DNA of 64,000 nt from Bacteroidota bacterium (GCA_018828585.1 JAHJVW010000128.1:27187-91186); one strand, 5' to 3'; positions 1 to 11,181 are shown, counted from the first letter of the stretch. Notes: generated by a model from the letters alone, not told the origin. Numbers and translations: made by a program.

Positions 1-537
1 AGGTAAATTTGCTTTGATGTGTTCAACTCCTTCTTGGCTGGCGATTACAGCAACAATGTGCAATGTTTTTATTTTATAATTGGCTAATAATTCTTTACAA
101 CAAAGTACCATACTTTTACCTGTGGCCAGCATTGGATCTGAAATAATAACCGTTTTTCCTTCCAAATCTGGAGTAGAAACATATTCCATTTGAATTACGA
201 AATCGCCTGACTTCTTTGTTTTTCGATAGGCGGATATAAAAGCGGATTCAGCTTTATCAAAAACATTTAATAAACCTTGGTGTAATGGTAGGCCGGCTCT
301 TAAGATCGTCGCTAAAACCGGCATGTTAGGAAGCATATTGATGTTTGCTAAACCTAGCGGGGTTTGTACCTCAAATTCCTCATAAGTCAGTTTTTTACTG
401 ATTTCATAAGCGAAAATTTCCCCCATTCTTTCTAAATTTCTTCGAAAGCGCATACTGTCTTGCTGGACATCGCCATCTCTTAACTCAGCTAAGAAATGAT
501 TGGCAATACTATTGGTTTTGTTTAACAAAAACATCAT
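1..537 (-). CDS. upp: Uracil phosphoribosyltransferase, C-terminus cut by window edge
   Basis: This gene is absent from the ORF track because it runs off the window; I translated it by hand. It gives 179 codons from ATG at 537 with no stop. Upp converts uracil and PRPP to UMP in the cytosolic pyrimidine salvage pathway. The product begins MMFLLNKTNSIANHFLAELR and carries the type I PRTase signature ISDPMLATGKS, plus RAGLPLHQG typical of Upp. Usual family length is about 210 aa, so roughly 30 residues are missing. Its start lies only 16 nt after the stop of the REP-associated transposase on the same strand, so that insertion sits between upp and its former upstream DNA. A second in-frame ATG follows immediately; either could be used. 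Confidence 0.93.
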   Translation of the reverse strand, partial: MMFLLNKTNSIANHFLAELRDGDVQQDSMRFRRNLERMGEIFAYEISKKLTYEEFEVQTPLGLANINMLPNMPVLATILRAGLPLHQGLLNVFDKAESAFISAYRKTKKSGDFVIQMEYVSTPDLEGKTVIISDPMLATGKSMVLCCKELLANYKIKTLHIVAVIASQEGVEHIKANLP

Positions 538-553
538 GCTCTAATTTACGATT

Positions 554-988
554 TTAGGATTGGTCTAATCCATATAATTTTAAAAATCCATTATATTCTC
601 GTTCGAATGTCTTTTTTGAATGATGTTGTTTTTGATTCTTTATATATCTAAAAACTTGATCTAATCCGGATTCGCCAATTGAAAATGCCGCATAACCTGT
701 TTGCCAAAGAAATTTATCTGGAATTAGATTTTGCTCATTAATAAAATGAGATGAACTGCCCTTAATTTGTTTAATAATTTCTGCTATTGATTTTTGTGGA
801 TTCAATAAAAATAAACAATGTATATGATCAAGCATTCCATTAATTATCCTAACTGGACAACCCAATTCTTTTAATTGACTATAAATGAAATCATGAAGAG
901 CAGTTTCTATCTCTTGTGAAATCAGAGGCTGACGGTCTTTTGTTGCCCCAATAGCATGTATCCAAATTTTATTATAGGAATGGGACAT
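554..988 (-). CDS. REP-associated tyrosine transposase (IS200/Y1 family)
   Basis: A 144-aa single-domain Y1 HUH nuclease. The HUH motif is seen as DHIHCLF (His55, His57), and the catalytic tyrosine is probably Tyr115 in FRYIKNQ, at the usual spacing on the C-terminal helix. Enzymes of this family cut and rejoin single-stranded DNA at hairpins. The single-copy type (RAYT) is thought to spread chromosomal REP palindromes rather than form a classical IS. A strong near-perfect palindrome lies directly upstream of its start (1052-1083), with two shorter ones beside it, which fits a RAYT-REP unit. It is wedged between upp and a deacetylase-like gene, both on the same strand. Length and motifs look intact. 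Confidence 0.85.
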   Translation of the reverse strand: MSHSYNKIWIHAIGATKDRQPLISQEIETALHDFIYSQLKELGCPVRIINGMLDHIHCLFLLNPQKSIAEIIKQIKGSSSHFINEQNLIPDKFLWQTGYAAFSIGESGLDQVFRYIKNQKQHHSKKTFEREYNGFLKLYGLDQS

Positions 989-1020
989 AATTGATATTTA
1001 AAAATAAATTTATCATTTAA

Positions 1021-1115
1021 ACCATTAAAATGGTTTTTTCTATCCTATTTCATATAGCCCATGGTTTAAACCGTGGGCTATATAAATCATCATTTATTGA
1101 ATGGATTTATCCATT
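1021..1115. repeat. REP-like palindrome cluster beside the Y1 transposase
   Basis: The main element (1052-1083) has 16-nt arms, ATATAGCCCATGGTTT and AAACCGTGGGCTATAT, with one mismatch and no loop. It is flanked by two smaller palindromes: ACCATTAAAATGGT (1021-1034) and AATGGATTTATCCATT (1100-1115). Such hairpins next to a Y1 transposase are the expected substrate or product of RAYT activity (family knowledge). That they are repeated elsewhere in the genome is inference. Confidence 0.7.
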
Positions 1116-2371
1116 TATTGTTCTAATTGCATTTCCATCATTTTTAGATAAACACCTCTCCAACCTTTCCAAGTGCCAAAATCATTGATCGATTCATTAT
1201 GCCAAAGGCTGATAAAATCACCCCTTACTTTTTCGACATTAATGATGAGTTCATTCAACAGATGAATAGCTTCTTCGGGCGATAAGCCCAAATATTTCTT
1301 TAATGTTTGGTCCATTACTGTGATTGGATGAACCAGTAAATCCGTAATAAATTCTTTCTCTAAATCGTACCAAAAAAACGACGTACAGGTACCTGCTCTA
1401 AAACCCGGAACATCAGCGAAAGCCATAGAGTAATCTTCTTTTATCCCAGCAGCAATTAAATTTCGATAGGTTTTGGGAAAGCTTAACATCAAATAGTGTT
1501 GTCGACTTATGCTGATTTTTCTTTCCGCTATTTTGAAAAGTGCATTCTTTTCGGTTCTAATTGCGGTTGGGTTTTCATTTGAAAAATAAGAAGGATGTAA
1601 ACCCACTGGATGATTTTCACTGAGCTCTTTAATGATGTCCTTAAAAAGCTGATGATCTATTGAAGGAGCTTGATCATTTTCATGTTGATTACTCATCAAA
1701 AAGAAATAGATGGTTTTGGTACCGAACTGCAAATCCCAATCTGATATTTGTTGATAAACATCAAAAGGATCAGCATCTAGCCGATAACGTATCTTTTTAG
1801 CTTTTTGTTTAAAAAAAGAATCTGTCAGGTAATAATAAGGTCGATCTATATCTATGGTGGGTTGAAAGTAGAATCGACGTTTTGCAATCCTAAAATCACT
1901 AAATCTGCTTCTCAATAATTTGGCAATTTCAAAAGCCCACTCATCAATTACCGGATGATATAAAAATCCATTTTTATATGCCAACGATGATTTTCCCTCA
2001 AATCGGTTATGCTCGTCTCTTTGTTTGTTTGTGTATTCTTCGTATCTGCTTAACAAGTAAAACGAGGCCGAGAAAATATCAGCATTGAAAACCGAATTTT
2101 TAACTAGAAATGGAATCTGTTTGCCATTTACGTCGGCGAAAGCTAAATCAATTTTTTGAACAGCCTTTGATAAAATAAAAGAATGGCTTTTAAAATGGAT
2201 TTCGTCTCCCAAAGGTTCCTCTGAATAAGAAATTTTCGCGTCTTCATAACTGTCGAAGGCCTCTTGAATCTGTGTAAAGGCAATATCTACCGCAAGAATA
2301 TTCTCAAATATATGCTGAAAGACATATGCAATACGAGGATTTAAATGTGGAGTGAAAACTAGTAAAGCCAT
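1115..2371 (-). CDS. Polysaccharide deacetylase family protein (CE4-like)
   Basis: About 418 aa from the ATG at 2371; the ORF track extends 17 residues further upstream with no sign that they are used. The protein resembles the Bacteroidota CE4-related deacetylase group. The acidic metal motif appears as TIDIDRP, followed by VGLHPSYFS (His of the H-x-S type motif) and a terminal FISLWHNESI containing another conserved His. These suggest metal-dependent hydrolysis of N-acetyl groups or a related bond in a polysaccharide, but the substrate cannot be read from sequence. No signal peptide is obvious, so it is probably cytosolic. It is divergent from uvrB. Mechanistic detail is moderate confidence only. 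Confidence 0.7.
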   Translation of the reverse strand: MALLVFTPHLNPRIAYVFQHIFENILAVDIAFTQIQEAFDSYEDAKISYSEEPLGDEIHFKSHSFILSKAVQKIDLAFADVNGKQIPFLVKNSVFNADIFSASFYLLSRYEEYTNKQRDEHNRFEGKSSLAYKNGFLYHPVIDEWAFEIAKLLRSRFSDFRIAKRRFYFQPTIDIDRPYYYLTDSFFKQKAKKIRYRLDADPFDVYQQISDWDLQFGTKTIYFFLMSNQHENDQAPSIDHQLFKDIIKELSENHPVGLHPSYFSNENPTAIRTEKNALFKIAERKISISRQHYLMLSFPKTYRNLIAAGIKEDYSMAFADVPGFRAGTCTSFFWYDLEKEFITDLLVHPITVMDQTLKKYLGLSPEEAIHLLNELIINVEKVRGDFISLWHNESINDFGTWKGWRGVYLKMMEMQLEQ

Positions 2372-2545
2372 GGAAAAGTAAAAATGCGATAATAATCCGA
2401 GCCTTCCTAAACCAAATGGCACTTATTTTCGTCTTTGTAAGTGAGCATTAATTGTTCATGTATAAGGTTTGACGAGGGGATTTGTCTGTAAAGACGAATC
2501 CCTTTTTTTACGATTTCTCTACTGATTTTAATTTTATCTTTGAAA

Positions 2546-4579
2546 ATGGATTTTAAAATTTCTTCTGATTATTCCCCAACTGGCGATCAACCAACTGCTA
2601 TCAAACAATTGGTATCAGGTGTAAAGTCAGGAGAAAATTATCAAACATTATTAGGAGTAACCGGCTCTGGTAAAACATTTACCATAGCCAATGTAATTGA
2701 GCAAACACAAAAACCAACACTCATCCTAAGTCATAATAAGACATTGGCAGCTCAACTTTACGGTGAGTTTAAGCAATTTTTTCCTGATAATGCGGTGAAT
2801 TATTTTGTTTCTTACTATGATTATTACCAGCCCGAAGCATTTTTACCAACCACCAATACTTACATAGAAAAGGATCTTCAAATCAACGAGGAGATTGAAA
2901 AATTACGTTTAAGGACAACCTCCTCTTTAATGTCTGGTCGAAGAGATGTAATTGTGGTTTCATCTATTTCTTGTATTTATGGTATGGGTAATCCCGAAGA
3001 TTTTTCAAACTCGGTTTTCCGTTTTGGCGTGGGAACCAAAATTAGTCGGAATGCGTTTTTACATCGCTTAGTGGAGATTTTATATTCTCGAACTACGGCC
3101 GATTTTAAGCGAGGAACATTCCGTGTAAAAGGCGATACTGTCGATATTTATCCTGCCTACTTAGATTTAGCTTATCGCATTTCTTTTTTTGGTGATGATA
3201 TTGAAGAGATGACAGTAATAGATCCAGCGAGTGGAAAAACTATTGAAAAAATGGATCAGGTTGCGATTTTCCCAGCAAATTTATTCGTTACGCCAAGAGA
3301 TCGATTTACCTCGGTAATGCATGAAATTGGAGAAGATATGGTGTCCAGAAAGGCACAATTTGAAACTGAAGGACGCTTTTTAGAGGCTAAAAGGTTAGAG
3401 GAGCGCACCAATTACGATATGGAAATGATGCGAGAATTAGGTTATTGCTCTGGAATTGAAAATTACTCTCGCTATTTTGATGGTCGTAAACCCGGAGCTA
3501 GACCTTTCTGTTTGCTAGATTATTTTCCGGATGATTATCTGATGGTGATTGATGAAAGTCACGCTACTGTTCCACAAATCAGAGCAATGTATGGCGGTGA
3601 TAGATCAAGGAAATTATCGTTAGTTGAATATGGTTTCCGTTTACCAGCAGCTTTAGATAACCGACCTTTAAATTTTAACGAATTTGAAACTTTAGCACCA
3701 CAAACTATTTATGTAAGCGCCACACCTGGTGATTATGAAATGGAAAAAACTGAAGGTGTTTTTGTGGAGCAAGTGATTCGACCAACAGGCTTATTAGATC
3801 CGATAATAGATGTTCGTCCGGTTGGAAACCAAGTGGATGATTTATTGGAAGAAGTAGATAAAACCATCAAAATGGGTGATCGTATTTTGGTGACAACTTT
3901 GACCAAAAGGATGGCTGAGGAGTTAGCGAAATATATGGATCGTTTAAACATTAAAGTGCGATACATCCATTCGGAAATAAAGACTTTAGAGCGTGTGGAA
4001 ATTTTGCGTGGTCTGCGCTTGGGCGAGTTTGATGTTTTAATTGGGATCAACCTATTAAGGGAAGGCTTAGATTTACCTGAAGTTTCTTTGGTCGCTATTT
4101 TAGATGCAGATAAAGAGGGTTTCCTTCGGTCAGAAAGGTCATTGATTCAAACGATTGGTCGGGCGGCAAGAAACGATAGGGGTAGAGTAATTATGTATGC
4201 CGACAAAATCACGGATTCTATGCGAATCACGATGGATGAGACCAACCGACGTCGCGAAAAACAAATCAAATACAATGAAAAGCATGGGATTACACCTAGA
4301 ACCGTGGGTAAAACCCGTAGCGAAATTATCGAGCAAACTTCCATAATGGATTTCAAAGGTGGTGTTCAGCAAATCTATCAAGAAGATACTGCCGAAGCGA
4401 CTTTGGCGGCCGATCCAATTGTTCAATACATGACCAAGCCCGAGTTGAAAAAATCACTCGAAAACACTAAAAAAGAAATGTTGACTGCCGCGAAAGAGAT
4501 GAATTTTTTATTGGCTGCAAAACTTCGCGACGAAATGTTTGCGCTCGAGAAAATGATTGAAGAGAAATTCGAGAAGTAA
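2546..4579 (+). CDS. uvrB: Excinuclease ABC subunit B
   Basis: UvrB is the damage-verifying helicase-like subunit of nucleotide excision repair, loaded by UvrA and recruiting UvrC. Walker A GVTGSGKT lies near residues 37-44. The YYDYYQPEAF beta-hairpin region follows, then DESH (Walker B), helicase motif LREGLDLPEV and QTIGRAARN (motif VI). A C-terminal UVR motif is present (KLRDEMFALEKM). The length of about 677 aa is normal. The ORF track begins at a TTG (2540); I choose the ATG at 2546, giving MDFKISSDY, which matches the usual short N-terminus. A TATCTTTGA sequence just before the start resembles a Bacteroidota -7 box but sits too close to be convincing. Confidence 0.97.
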   Translation: MDFKISSDYSPTGDQPTAIKQLVSGVKSGENYQTLLGVTGSGKTFTIANVIEQTQKPTLILSHNKTLAAQLYGEFKQFFPDNAVNYFVSYYDYYQPEAFLPTTNTYIEKDLQINEEIEKLRLRTTSSLMSGRRDVIVVSSISCIYGMGNPEDFSNSVFRFGVGTKISRNAFLHRLVEILYSRTTADFKRGTFRVKGDTVDIYPAYLDLAYRISFFGDDIEEMTVIDPASGKTIEKMDQVAIFPANLFVTPRDRFTSVMHEIGEDMVSRKAQFETEGRFLEAKRLEERTNYDMEMMRELGYCSGIENYSRYFDGRKPGARPFCLLDYFPDDYLMVIDESHATVPQIRAMYGGDRSRKLSLVEYGFRLPAALDNRPLNFNEFETLAPQTIYVSATPGDYEMEKTEGVFVEQVIRPTGLLDPIIDVRPVGNQVDDLLEEVDKTIKMGDRILVTTLTKRMAEELAKYMDRLNIKVRYIHSEIKTLERVEILRGLRLGEFDVLIGINLLREGLDLPEVSLVAILDADKEGFLRSERSLIQTIGRAARNDRGRVIMYADKITDSMRITMDETNRRREKQIKYNEKHGITPRTVGKTRSEIIEQTSIMDFKGGVQQIYQEDTAEATLAADPIVQYMTKPELKKSLENTKKEMLTAAKEMNFLLAAKLRDEMFALEKMIEEKFEK

Positions 4580-4617
4580 CAATTCACAAGAATTAAGGTC
4601 AAATTGCGTTAAAGAAT

Positions 4618-4626
4618 TATATTTGC
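4618..4626 (+). promoter_or_regulatory. Putative Bacteroidota -7 promoter box for DUF4834 gene
   Basis: TATATTTGC matches the TAnnTTTGC consensus exactly. It ends 5 nt before the ATG at 4632, which would place transcription start at or within a few bases of the start codon. It lies downstream of uvrB, so the small gene may have its own promoter. No clear -33 TTTG is seen, only ATTG about 15 nt upstream. Confidence 0.45.
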
Positions 4627-4631
4627 AAACC

Positions 4632-4904
4632 ATGGGATTATTACGTTTTTTATTCATAACCATCACCGTAATTTATATCATAAGAATTCTGGCTCGCCTT
4701 TTTATGCCTTTTTTATTCAGAAAGGCAGCTGAAAAGATGACCGAGAAGATGAATAATCAATCCGGACAACAACAAGCTAACTATCAAAGTACCACTAAAA
4801 AACCAGAAGGAACCATCTCTGTAGATTATGTTCCGCCTAGGGAGAAAAAAAAGCCGAAGCTGGATAATGCAGGTGACTTTGTAGATTATGAAGAAGTGAA
4901 ATAA
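4632..4904 (+). CDS. DUF4834 family small membrane protein
   Basis: A 90-aa protein starting MGLLRFLFITITVIYIIRIL. It has one N-terminal membrane helix, a basic and polar middle segment, and a tail with ISVDYVPP and DNAGDFVDYEEV. This layout is characteristic of the Bacteroidota-specific DUF4834 family, whose function is unknown. The ORF track's longer start (4557) overlaps the uvrB end and adds 25 residues with no family resemblance, so I use 4632. It probably sits in the inner membrane with a cytoplasmic tail. It is convergent with dapF. Confidence 0.75.
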   Translation: MGLLRFLFITITVIYIIRILARLFMPFLFRKAAEKMTEKMNNQSGQQQANYQSTTKKPEGTISVDYVPPREKKKPKLDNAGDFVDYEEVK

Positions 4905-4949
4905 ATCTAAAATTAACTTTAGTAAGCAATTTTATCTAGGTTTGGATAT

Positions 4950-5735
4950 TTACGCTTCTAGCTCTCCTTCAAAAACCATTTTTGCTGGCCCTTCTAAAAA
5001 TATATTGGTGAATTTTTTTCCATCATAATCAAAACGGATATTCAATTCGCCACCTAAAACTTTTATGGAAGTTTCGATTTTACCAGTCTGATTTTTGGCA
5101 AGGGCATTTGCTAAGGCAACAGCTGTGACACCAGTTCCACAGGCGTAAGTTTCATCTTCGACACCGCGTTCGTAAGTACGCACAAAAAGATGATCACCTT
5201 TATCTTCAACAAAATTAATGTTGATTCCTTCTTTCTTGTAGGTGTCATTGTATCTGATCGCCCGTCCTTCTTCAAAAACATTTTTATCAGTAATCGTCAA
5301 ATCAAATTTGATATAATGTGGCGATCCAGTATTGATGACATAAGCATCACCATCTCTTTTGATCACATCAACATCAATCATTTGTAAACTTACCCAGTCC
5401 CCAGAATCTGCAATTTTGGCATAATGTGGTCCGTCAACTGCCACAAAATTTGTCTCCGAATCAATAATTCCCAATTGTTTTGCAAATGCCACAATGCAGC
5501 GCCCGCCGTTGCCACACATACTGCTGGGTTGTCCATCAGCATTGTAATAAACCATTTTAAAATCAAAACCTTCGGCGGGTTCAATAAACATAATCCCATC
5601 TCCACCAACGCCAAATCTACGGTCACAAATTTGTTCCAAAATTTTTGGTTGGTGGTGATTAAAGCTTAAATCACGGTTATCCACCATGATAAAGTCATTC
5701 CCGGCTCCCTGATATTTAAAAAAAGATAATTTCAT
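4950..5735 (-). CDS. dapF: Diaminopimelate epimerase
   Basis: DapF converts LL- to meso-diaminopimelate by a cofactor-independent two-cysteine mechanism, feeding lysine and peptidoglycan synthesis. Both catalytic cysteines are present: Cys74 in MCGNGGRC and Cys199 in YACGTGVTAVA. The N-terminus FFKYQGAGNDFI is canonical. Length of 261 aa is normal. It is a single-gene transcript, convergent with DUF4834 and divergent from the HtrA protease gene. Confidence 0.97.
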   Translation of the reverse strand: MKLSFFKYQGAGNDFIMVDNRDLSFNHHQPKILEQICDRRFGVGGDGIMFIEPAEGFDFKMVYYNADGQPSSMCGNGGRCIVAFAKQLGIIDSETNFVAVDGPHYAKIADSGDWVSLQMIDVDVIKRDGDAYVINTGSPHYIKFDLTITDKNVFEEGRAIRYNDTYKKEGININFVEDKGDHLFVRTYERGVEDETYACGTGVTAVALANALAKNQTGKIETSIKVLGGELNIRFDYDGKKFTNIFLEGPAKMVFEGELEA

Positions 5736-5943
5736 TTCTCATACAAAAATCCACAAAAATAAAACATAAAACAATTTGCCTGTTAATTCCTTGTTTTAGC
5801 TGGGTGCGTTTTTTACTTTCCAATTATTACAATAGATTAAGTTTTTTAACACTTTTTAACACTAACTTAAATAACATATACTTGCAAAAAACGTCTATTA
5901 GGTATTATTTTTGATGAATATTTGAACATAAAAGGAAAAAACA

Positions 5944-7482
5944 ATGAAAGGTAATATGAAAAAAATAGGAATTACACTTTTAACAGCATTTGTAGGAGGA
6001 GCTGTTGCATTGGGTGCTTACATGTTTATTGCCAATAAATCAATGAACGGAATGAGTTTGGCAGATCGACAGAAAGTTTATTTCGCCAATAACCCTTTAG
6101 ACGTTCCTGAACCAACAGGTACGCTAGATTTTTCACAAGCGGCAGCAGCGGTTTCGCCTGGCGTTGTCCATGTAAGGACAACTTATAATAGGTCAATGGC
6201 GCAAAATGGAGGCAATGATGCATTTGGCGACATGTTTCAGGATTTCTTTGGCAAAAGAAGACAACAACAATCTCAAGATTCTCCGCCCCCAATGGGAAAA
6301 GGATCCGGTGTGATTGTCACTCAGGATGGTTATATCATGACCAATAATCATGTCGTTAAAGACGCGGAAAAGATTGAAGTAATTTTAACTGATAAAAGAG
6401 TTTTACAAGCTAAAGTAATTGGAAGAGATGAAAACACTGATTTAGCATTAATAAAAGTAAACGCAAGTGATTTGCCAATTGTTAAGTTAGGTAATTCTGA
6501 TGATGTGAAAGTGGGTCAATGGGTTTTAGCAGTAGGCTATCCATTAACTTTAGAATCAACAGTTACGGCGGGTATTGTAAGTGCAAAAGCTCGTCAGATT
6601 GGAATTTTAGCACCAGAAATAGATAGAAATAATTATGACCCTAGTAATCCACCAACAAACTCATCCATCGAATCATTTATTCAAACTGATGCGGTAATTA
6701 ATCGTGGTAACAGCGGTGGCGCTTTGGTAAACACAAAAGGAGAACTGATTGGAATTAACTCTGCTATTGCCTCTCAATCAGGCGTATACGAAGGGTATGG
6801 TTTTGCTATTCCAGTAAATTTAGCCAGAAAAGTGATGGATGATTTCTTGAAATATGGAGAAGTTAAACGTGGTTTTATTGGCGTAACTTTTCAAGAATTG
6901 AATGCAGATAACAATAAGCAATTCAATACTTCAGAAATTGATGGTTTGTATGTAAACTCTACTATAAAAGATGGCGCAGCAGACAAAGCAGGAATCGAGA
7001 AAGGTGATATCATTAAAAAGTTAGATGGAAATGATATCAGCACTTCAGCAGAGCTACAGGTTAAAGTTGCATTACTTCATCCTGGAGATAAAGTGAGTTT
7101 AGGAGTTTTAAGGGATGGAAAAATGAAAACTTTTAACCTTACCTTAAAGGGTGACGAAGGTATGAAGTTGGCAGGTAACTCAAATGCACCAGCTGTTGAA
7201 GAAGTAGTGAATAGCTTAGGCGGAACATTTGCTCCTTTAAATGATAATTTGAAGAAGAAATATGGTGTAGGGTCTGGAGTGGTTGTTACCAGTGTTTCGC
7301 CTGGCAAAGTATTCGATATGTACGATATGCCAAAAGGAACAGTAATTACATCTATTAACGGCAAGGGAGTTAATAATAATGATCAGATTATGTCGGCATT
7401 AAAATCTGACGATAAAATGGTTTCTCTACAGGGTTTTGTACCTGATGGAAGTCGTTTCAGGGTAACATTCCCCATAAAATAA
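5944..7482 (+). CDS. Do-family periplasmic serine protease (HtrA/DegQ-like)
   Basis: An envelope quality-control protease and chaperone. An N-terminal signal or anchor helix (about residues 5-28) precedes the trypsin-like domain. The catalytic triad is visible: His136 in TNNHVV, Asp166 in ENTDLALIKV and Ser257 in RGNSGGAL. Two PDZ domains follow (about 305-390 and 420-510), the first containing GFIGVTFQEL and AGIEKGDIIKKLDG. The LA-loop region is Q-rich (KRRQQQSQDSPPP). Length of 512 aa suits DegP/DegQ; the sequence does not decide between them. ATG 5944 and ATG 5956 are both possible starts. A strong terminator follows at 7502. Confidence 0.95.
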   Translation: MKGNMKKIGITLLTAFVGGAVALGAYMFIANKSMNGMSLADRQKVYFANNPLDVPEPTGTLDFSQAAAAVSPGVVHVRTTYNRSMAQNGGNDAFGDMFQDFFGKRRQQQSQDSPPPMGKGSGVIVTQDGYIMTNNHVVKDAEKIEVILTDKRVLQAKVIGRDENTDLALIKVNASDLPIVKLGNSDDVKVGQWVLAVGYPLTLESTVTAGIVSAKARQIGILAPEIDRNNYDPSNPPTNSSIESFIQTDAVINRGNSGGALVNTKGELIGINSAIASQSGVYEGYGFAIPVNLARKVMDDFLKYGEVKRGFIGVTFQELNADNNKQFNTSEIDGLYVNSTIKDGAADKAGIEKGDIIKKLDGNDISTSAELQVKVALLHPGDKVSLGVLRDGKMKTFNLTLKGDEGMKLAGNSNAPAVEEVVNSLGGTFAPLNDNLKKKYGVGSGVVVTSVSPGKVFDMYDMPKGTVITSINGKGVNNNDQIMSALKSDDKMVSLQGFVPDGSRFRVTFPIK

Positions 7483-7501
7483 TATTTTTGAATGATAAAT
7501 T

Positions 7502-7536
7502 AAAGTCCTGATGTTTAATCCCTTCAGGACTTTTTT
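7502..7536 (+). terminator. Rho-independent terminator after the HtrA gene
   Basis: A perfect 10-bp stem, AAAGTCCTGA / TCAGGACTTT, with a 12-nt loop is followed by a T-run. It separates the protease gene from pdeM. Confidence 0.88.
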
Positions 7537-7548
7537 ATTTTTTTGGTT

Positions 7549-8196
7549 ATGCTAAAAAAAGCTTGTGCTTTCCGTTTTAGAGGAGAAGAATTGTTGCTAC
7601 TCGCCGAAAAGGGAATTTGGTTTCCTGCTTATCAGACTTTAATGGTTTCTGATACGCACCTTGCAAAAGGAGCTCATTTTAGAAAATCTGGTATTGCCAT
7701 ACCTAAAGCGCTGGCTCAACAAGAACTTTCTCTTTTATCCGACATGATAGATCAAATCAACCCTAAAAGGTTGATTTTTTTAGGTGATCTTTTCCATAGC
7801 GACATCAATAACGACTTTTCTTGGTTTAGCCTCTGGCGAGAAATGCATCAACAAATTGAAATGGTCCTCATTAAAGGGAATCATGATTTCTTACCTATTC
7901 ACTTTTATCAAACTTTAAAAATGGAGGTTATCGATACAATGATCTTAGGTCCTTTCAAATTGATGCATGCACCACCTAAACAAGACACAGAAAAGTATCT
8001 CTTAACTGGGCATATACACCCCGGAATAAGAATTAATGGAAAAGCTAGACAGGGAATTACGTTGCCCTGTTTTTACTTTGGAGACACTTTTGGTATTCTT
8101 CCCGCCTTTGGAAAGTTTACCGGCAAAGCATTATTAAAGCCTAAATCAACAGACAAAATATTTGCTATCGTTGGTGATAAAGTAATGTTACTTTAG
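7549..8196 (+). CDS. pdeM: Ligase-associated DNA damage response endonuclease PdeM-type metallophosphoesterase
   Basis: A 215-aa calcineurin-like phosphoesterase. Metal motifs are in order: VSDTHLAKG (D-x-H), FLGDLFHS (GD), IKGNHD (GNHD) and LTGHIHPG (GH-x-H). Overall length and the conserved region after the first motif match the PdeM family. In other bacteria PdeM is encoded with a DNA ligase, an Lhr-type helicase and an exonuclease. None of those is next to it here, so it is an orphan copy or the cluster is split. The start is ATG 7549; the ORF track's TTG at 7543 adds only two residues. Confidence 0.8.
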   Translation: MLKKACAFRFRGEELLLLAEKGIWFPAYQTLMVSDTHLAKGAHFRKSGIAIPKALAQQELSLLSDMIDQINPKRLIFLGDLFHSDINNDFSWFSLWREMHQQIEMVLIKGNHDFLPIHFYQTLKMEVIDTMILGPFKLMHAPPKQDTEKYLLTGHIHPGIRINGKARQGITLPCFYFGDTFGILPAFGKFTGKALLKPKSTDKIFAIVGDKVMLL

Positions 8197-8300
8197 AGCT
8201 GAGAGGTGATAATTTTAACGAATATTATTTATAACGTTTCTAAATAGTTGTTAAATTACCAAATACACTAAGGTTAGTGAATATTTTATTTTATAATAAA

Positions 8301-8309
8301 TACTTTTGC
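8301..8309 (+). promoter_or_regulatory. Putative -7 promoter box of sdhCAB
   Basis: TACTTTTGC matches the Bacteroidota -7 consensus TAnnTTTGC, 30 nt upstream of the sdhC ATG. This gives a plausible short leader. No clear -33 element was assigned. Confidence 0.45.
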
Positions 8310-8339
8310 AGTTCAAAAAAACCTTTTAAATACCAAATA

Positions 8340-9107
8340 ATGAGTAATTTTTCAAAAGCTTTCTCTTCAACACTCGGGAGAAAATTGATCATGTGCTTAA
8401 CCGGTCTATTTTTATGTTCTTTCTTGATCGTTCATTTAACTGGTAATTTTCAGTTGTTTAAAAATGATGGCGGATTAGCATTTAACCAATATGCTCATTT
8501 CATGACTCACTTTACACCAATCAAAGTGGTTTCTTATCTGTTGTATAGCTCCATCCTTATTCATACGATTTGGGCTTTAATCATTACCCTAAAAAATAAA
8601 AAAGCAAGACCAGTGGCTTATGCTATCACTCCAAAAGACGGAAGTATTTGGTCTTCTAGAAATATGGGGGTTTTAGGTACCATCTTATTCGTTTTTATTG
8701 TGGTTCACATGGCGAATTTTTGGTACAAATATCATCAAGGTTATACGCCACTTATAGAATACAGAACAGATTTAAACTCAGGTGCGACAATGAGCCGCAC
8801 CATCAGTGAATCAGAATTTACTGGTTACGTAAGTTATATTGACAATGGAATAGAAATCACAAAATCAGAAGATTTATATCTGGAAGTTTCTAATGCTTTT
8901 CAGCAGTGGTGGCTAGTTTTGTTTTACGTCATTGCAATGGCTGCACTATCATTTCACTTGGTGCATGGTTTCCAAAGTGCTTTTCAAACTTTAGGTTGGA
9001 ATAATAGCAAATATAGACCGCTAATAAAATTTATTGGAGTATGGATCTTTTCGATTTTAATCCCAATTGGTTTTGCAGCAATGCCCATATATTTCTTTTT
9101 TAAATAA
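8340..9107 (+). CDS. sdhC: Succinate dehydrogenase/fumarate reductase cytochrome b subunit
   Basis: The membrane anchor of complex II, carrying heme b and the quinone site. The product of 255 aa starts MSNFSKAFSSTLGRK at ATG 8340; the ORF track start at 8277 adds 21 residues upstream that look like leader DNA. Five hydrophobic helices can be seen, and His residues that may ligate heme occur in IVHLTGNF, LIHTIWAL, VVHMANFW and LVHGFQSA. This single-polypeptide cytochrome is the type used with the three-subunit sdhCAB arrangement of Bacteroidota. It is first in the operon and is followed by sdhA after 65 nt. Confidence 0.92.
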   Translation: MSNFSKAFSSTLGRKLIMCLTGLFLCSFLIVHLTGNFQLFKNDGGLAFNQYAHFMTHFTPIKVVSYLLYSSILIHTIWALIITLKNKKARPVAYAITPKDGSIWSSRNMGVLGTILFVFIVVHMANFWYKYHQGYTPLIEYRTDLNSGATMSRTISESEFTGYVSYIDNGIEITKSEDLYLEVSNAFQQWWLVLFYVIAMAALSFHLVHGFQSAFQTLGWNNSKYRPLIKFIGVWIFSILIPIGFAAMPIYFFFK

Positions 9108-9172
9108 GATAATCAGGTAATGCCTAAACAATTAGATTTTACTTTTTGTTAGGTTAAATAAAATAGATTAAG

Positions 9173-11181
<2,009 letters not shown>

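Noticed and set aside
2540-2545. TTG start of uvrB in the ORF track
   Set aside because: The ATG two codons downstream gives the usual UvrB N-terminus.
4139-4426. 95-aa minus-strand ORF inside uvrB
   Set aside because: Shadow of a highly conserved coding sequence; composition is a mirror of uvrB codons.
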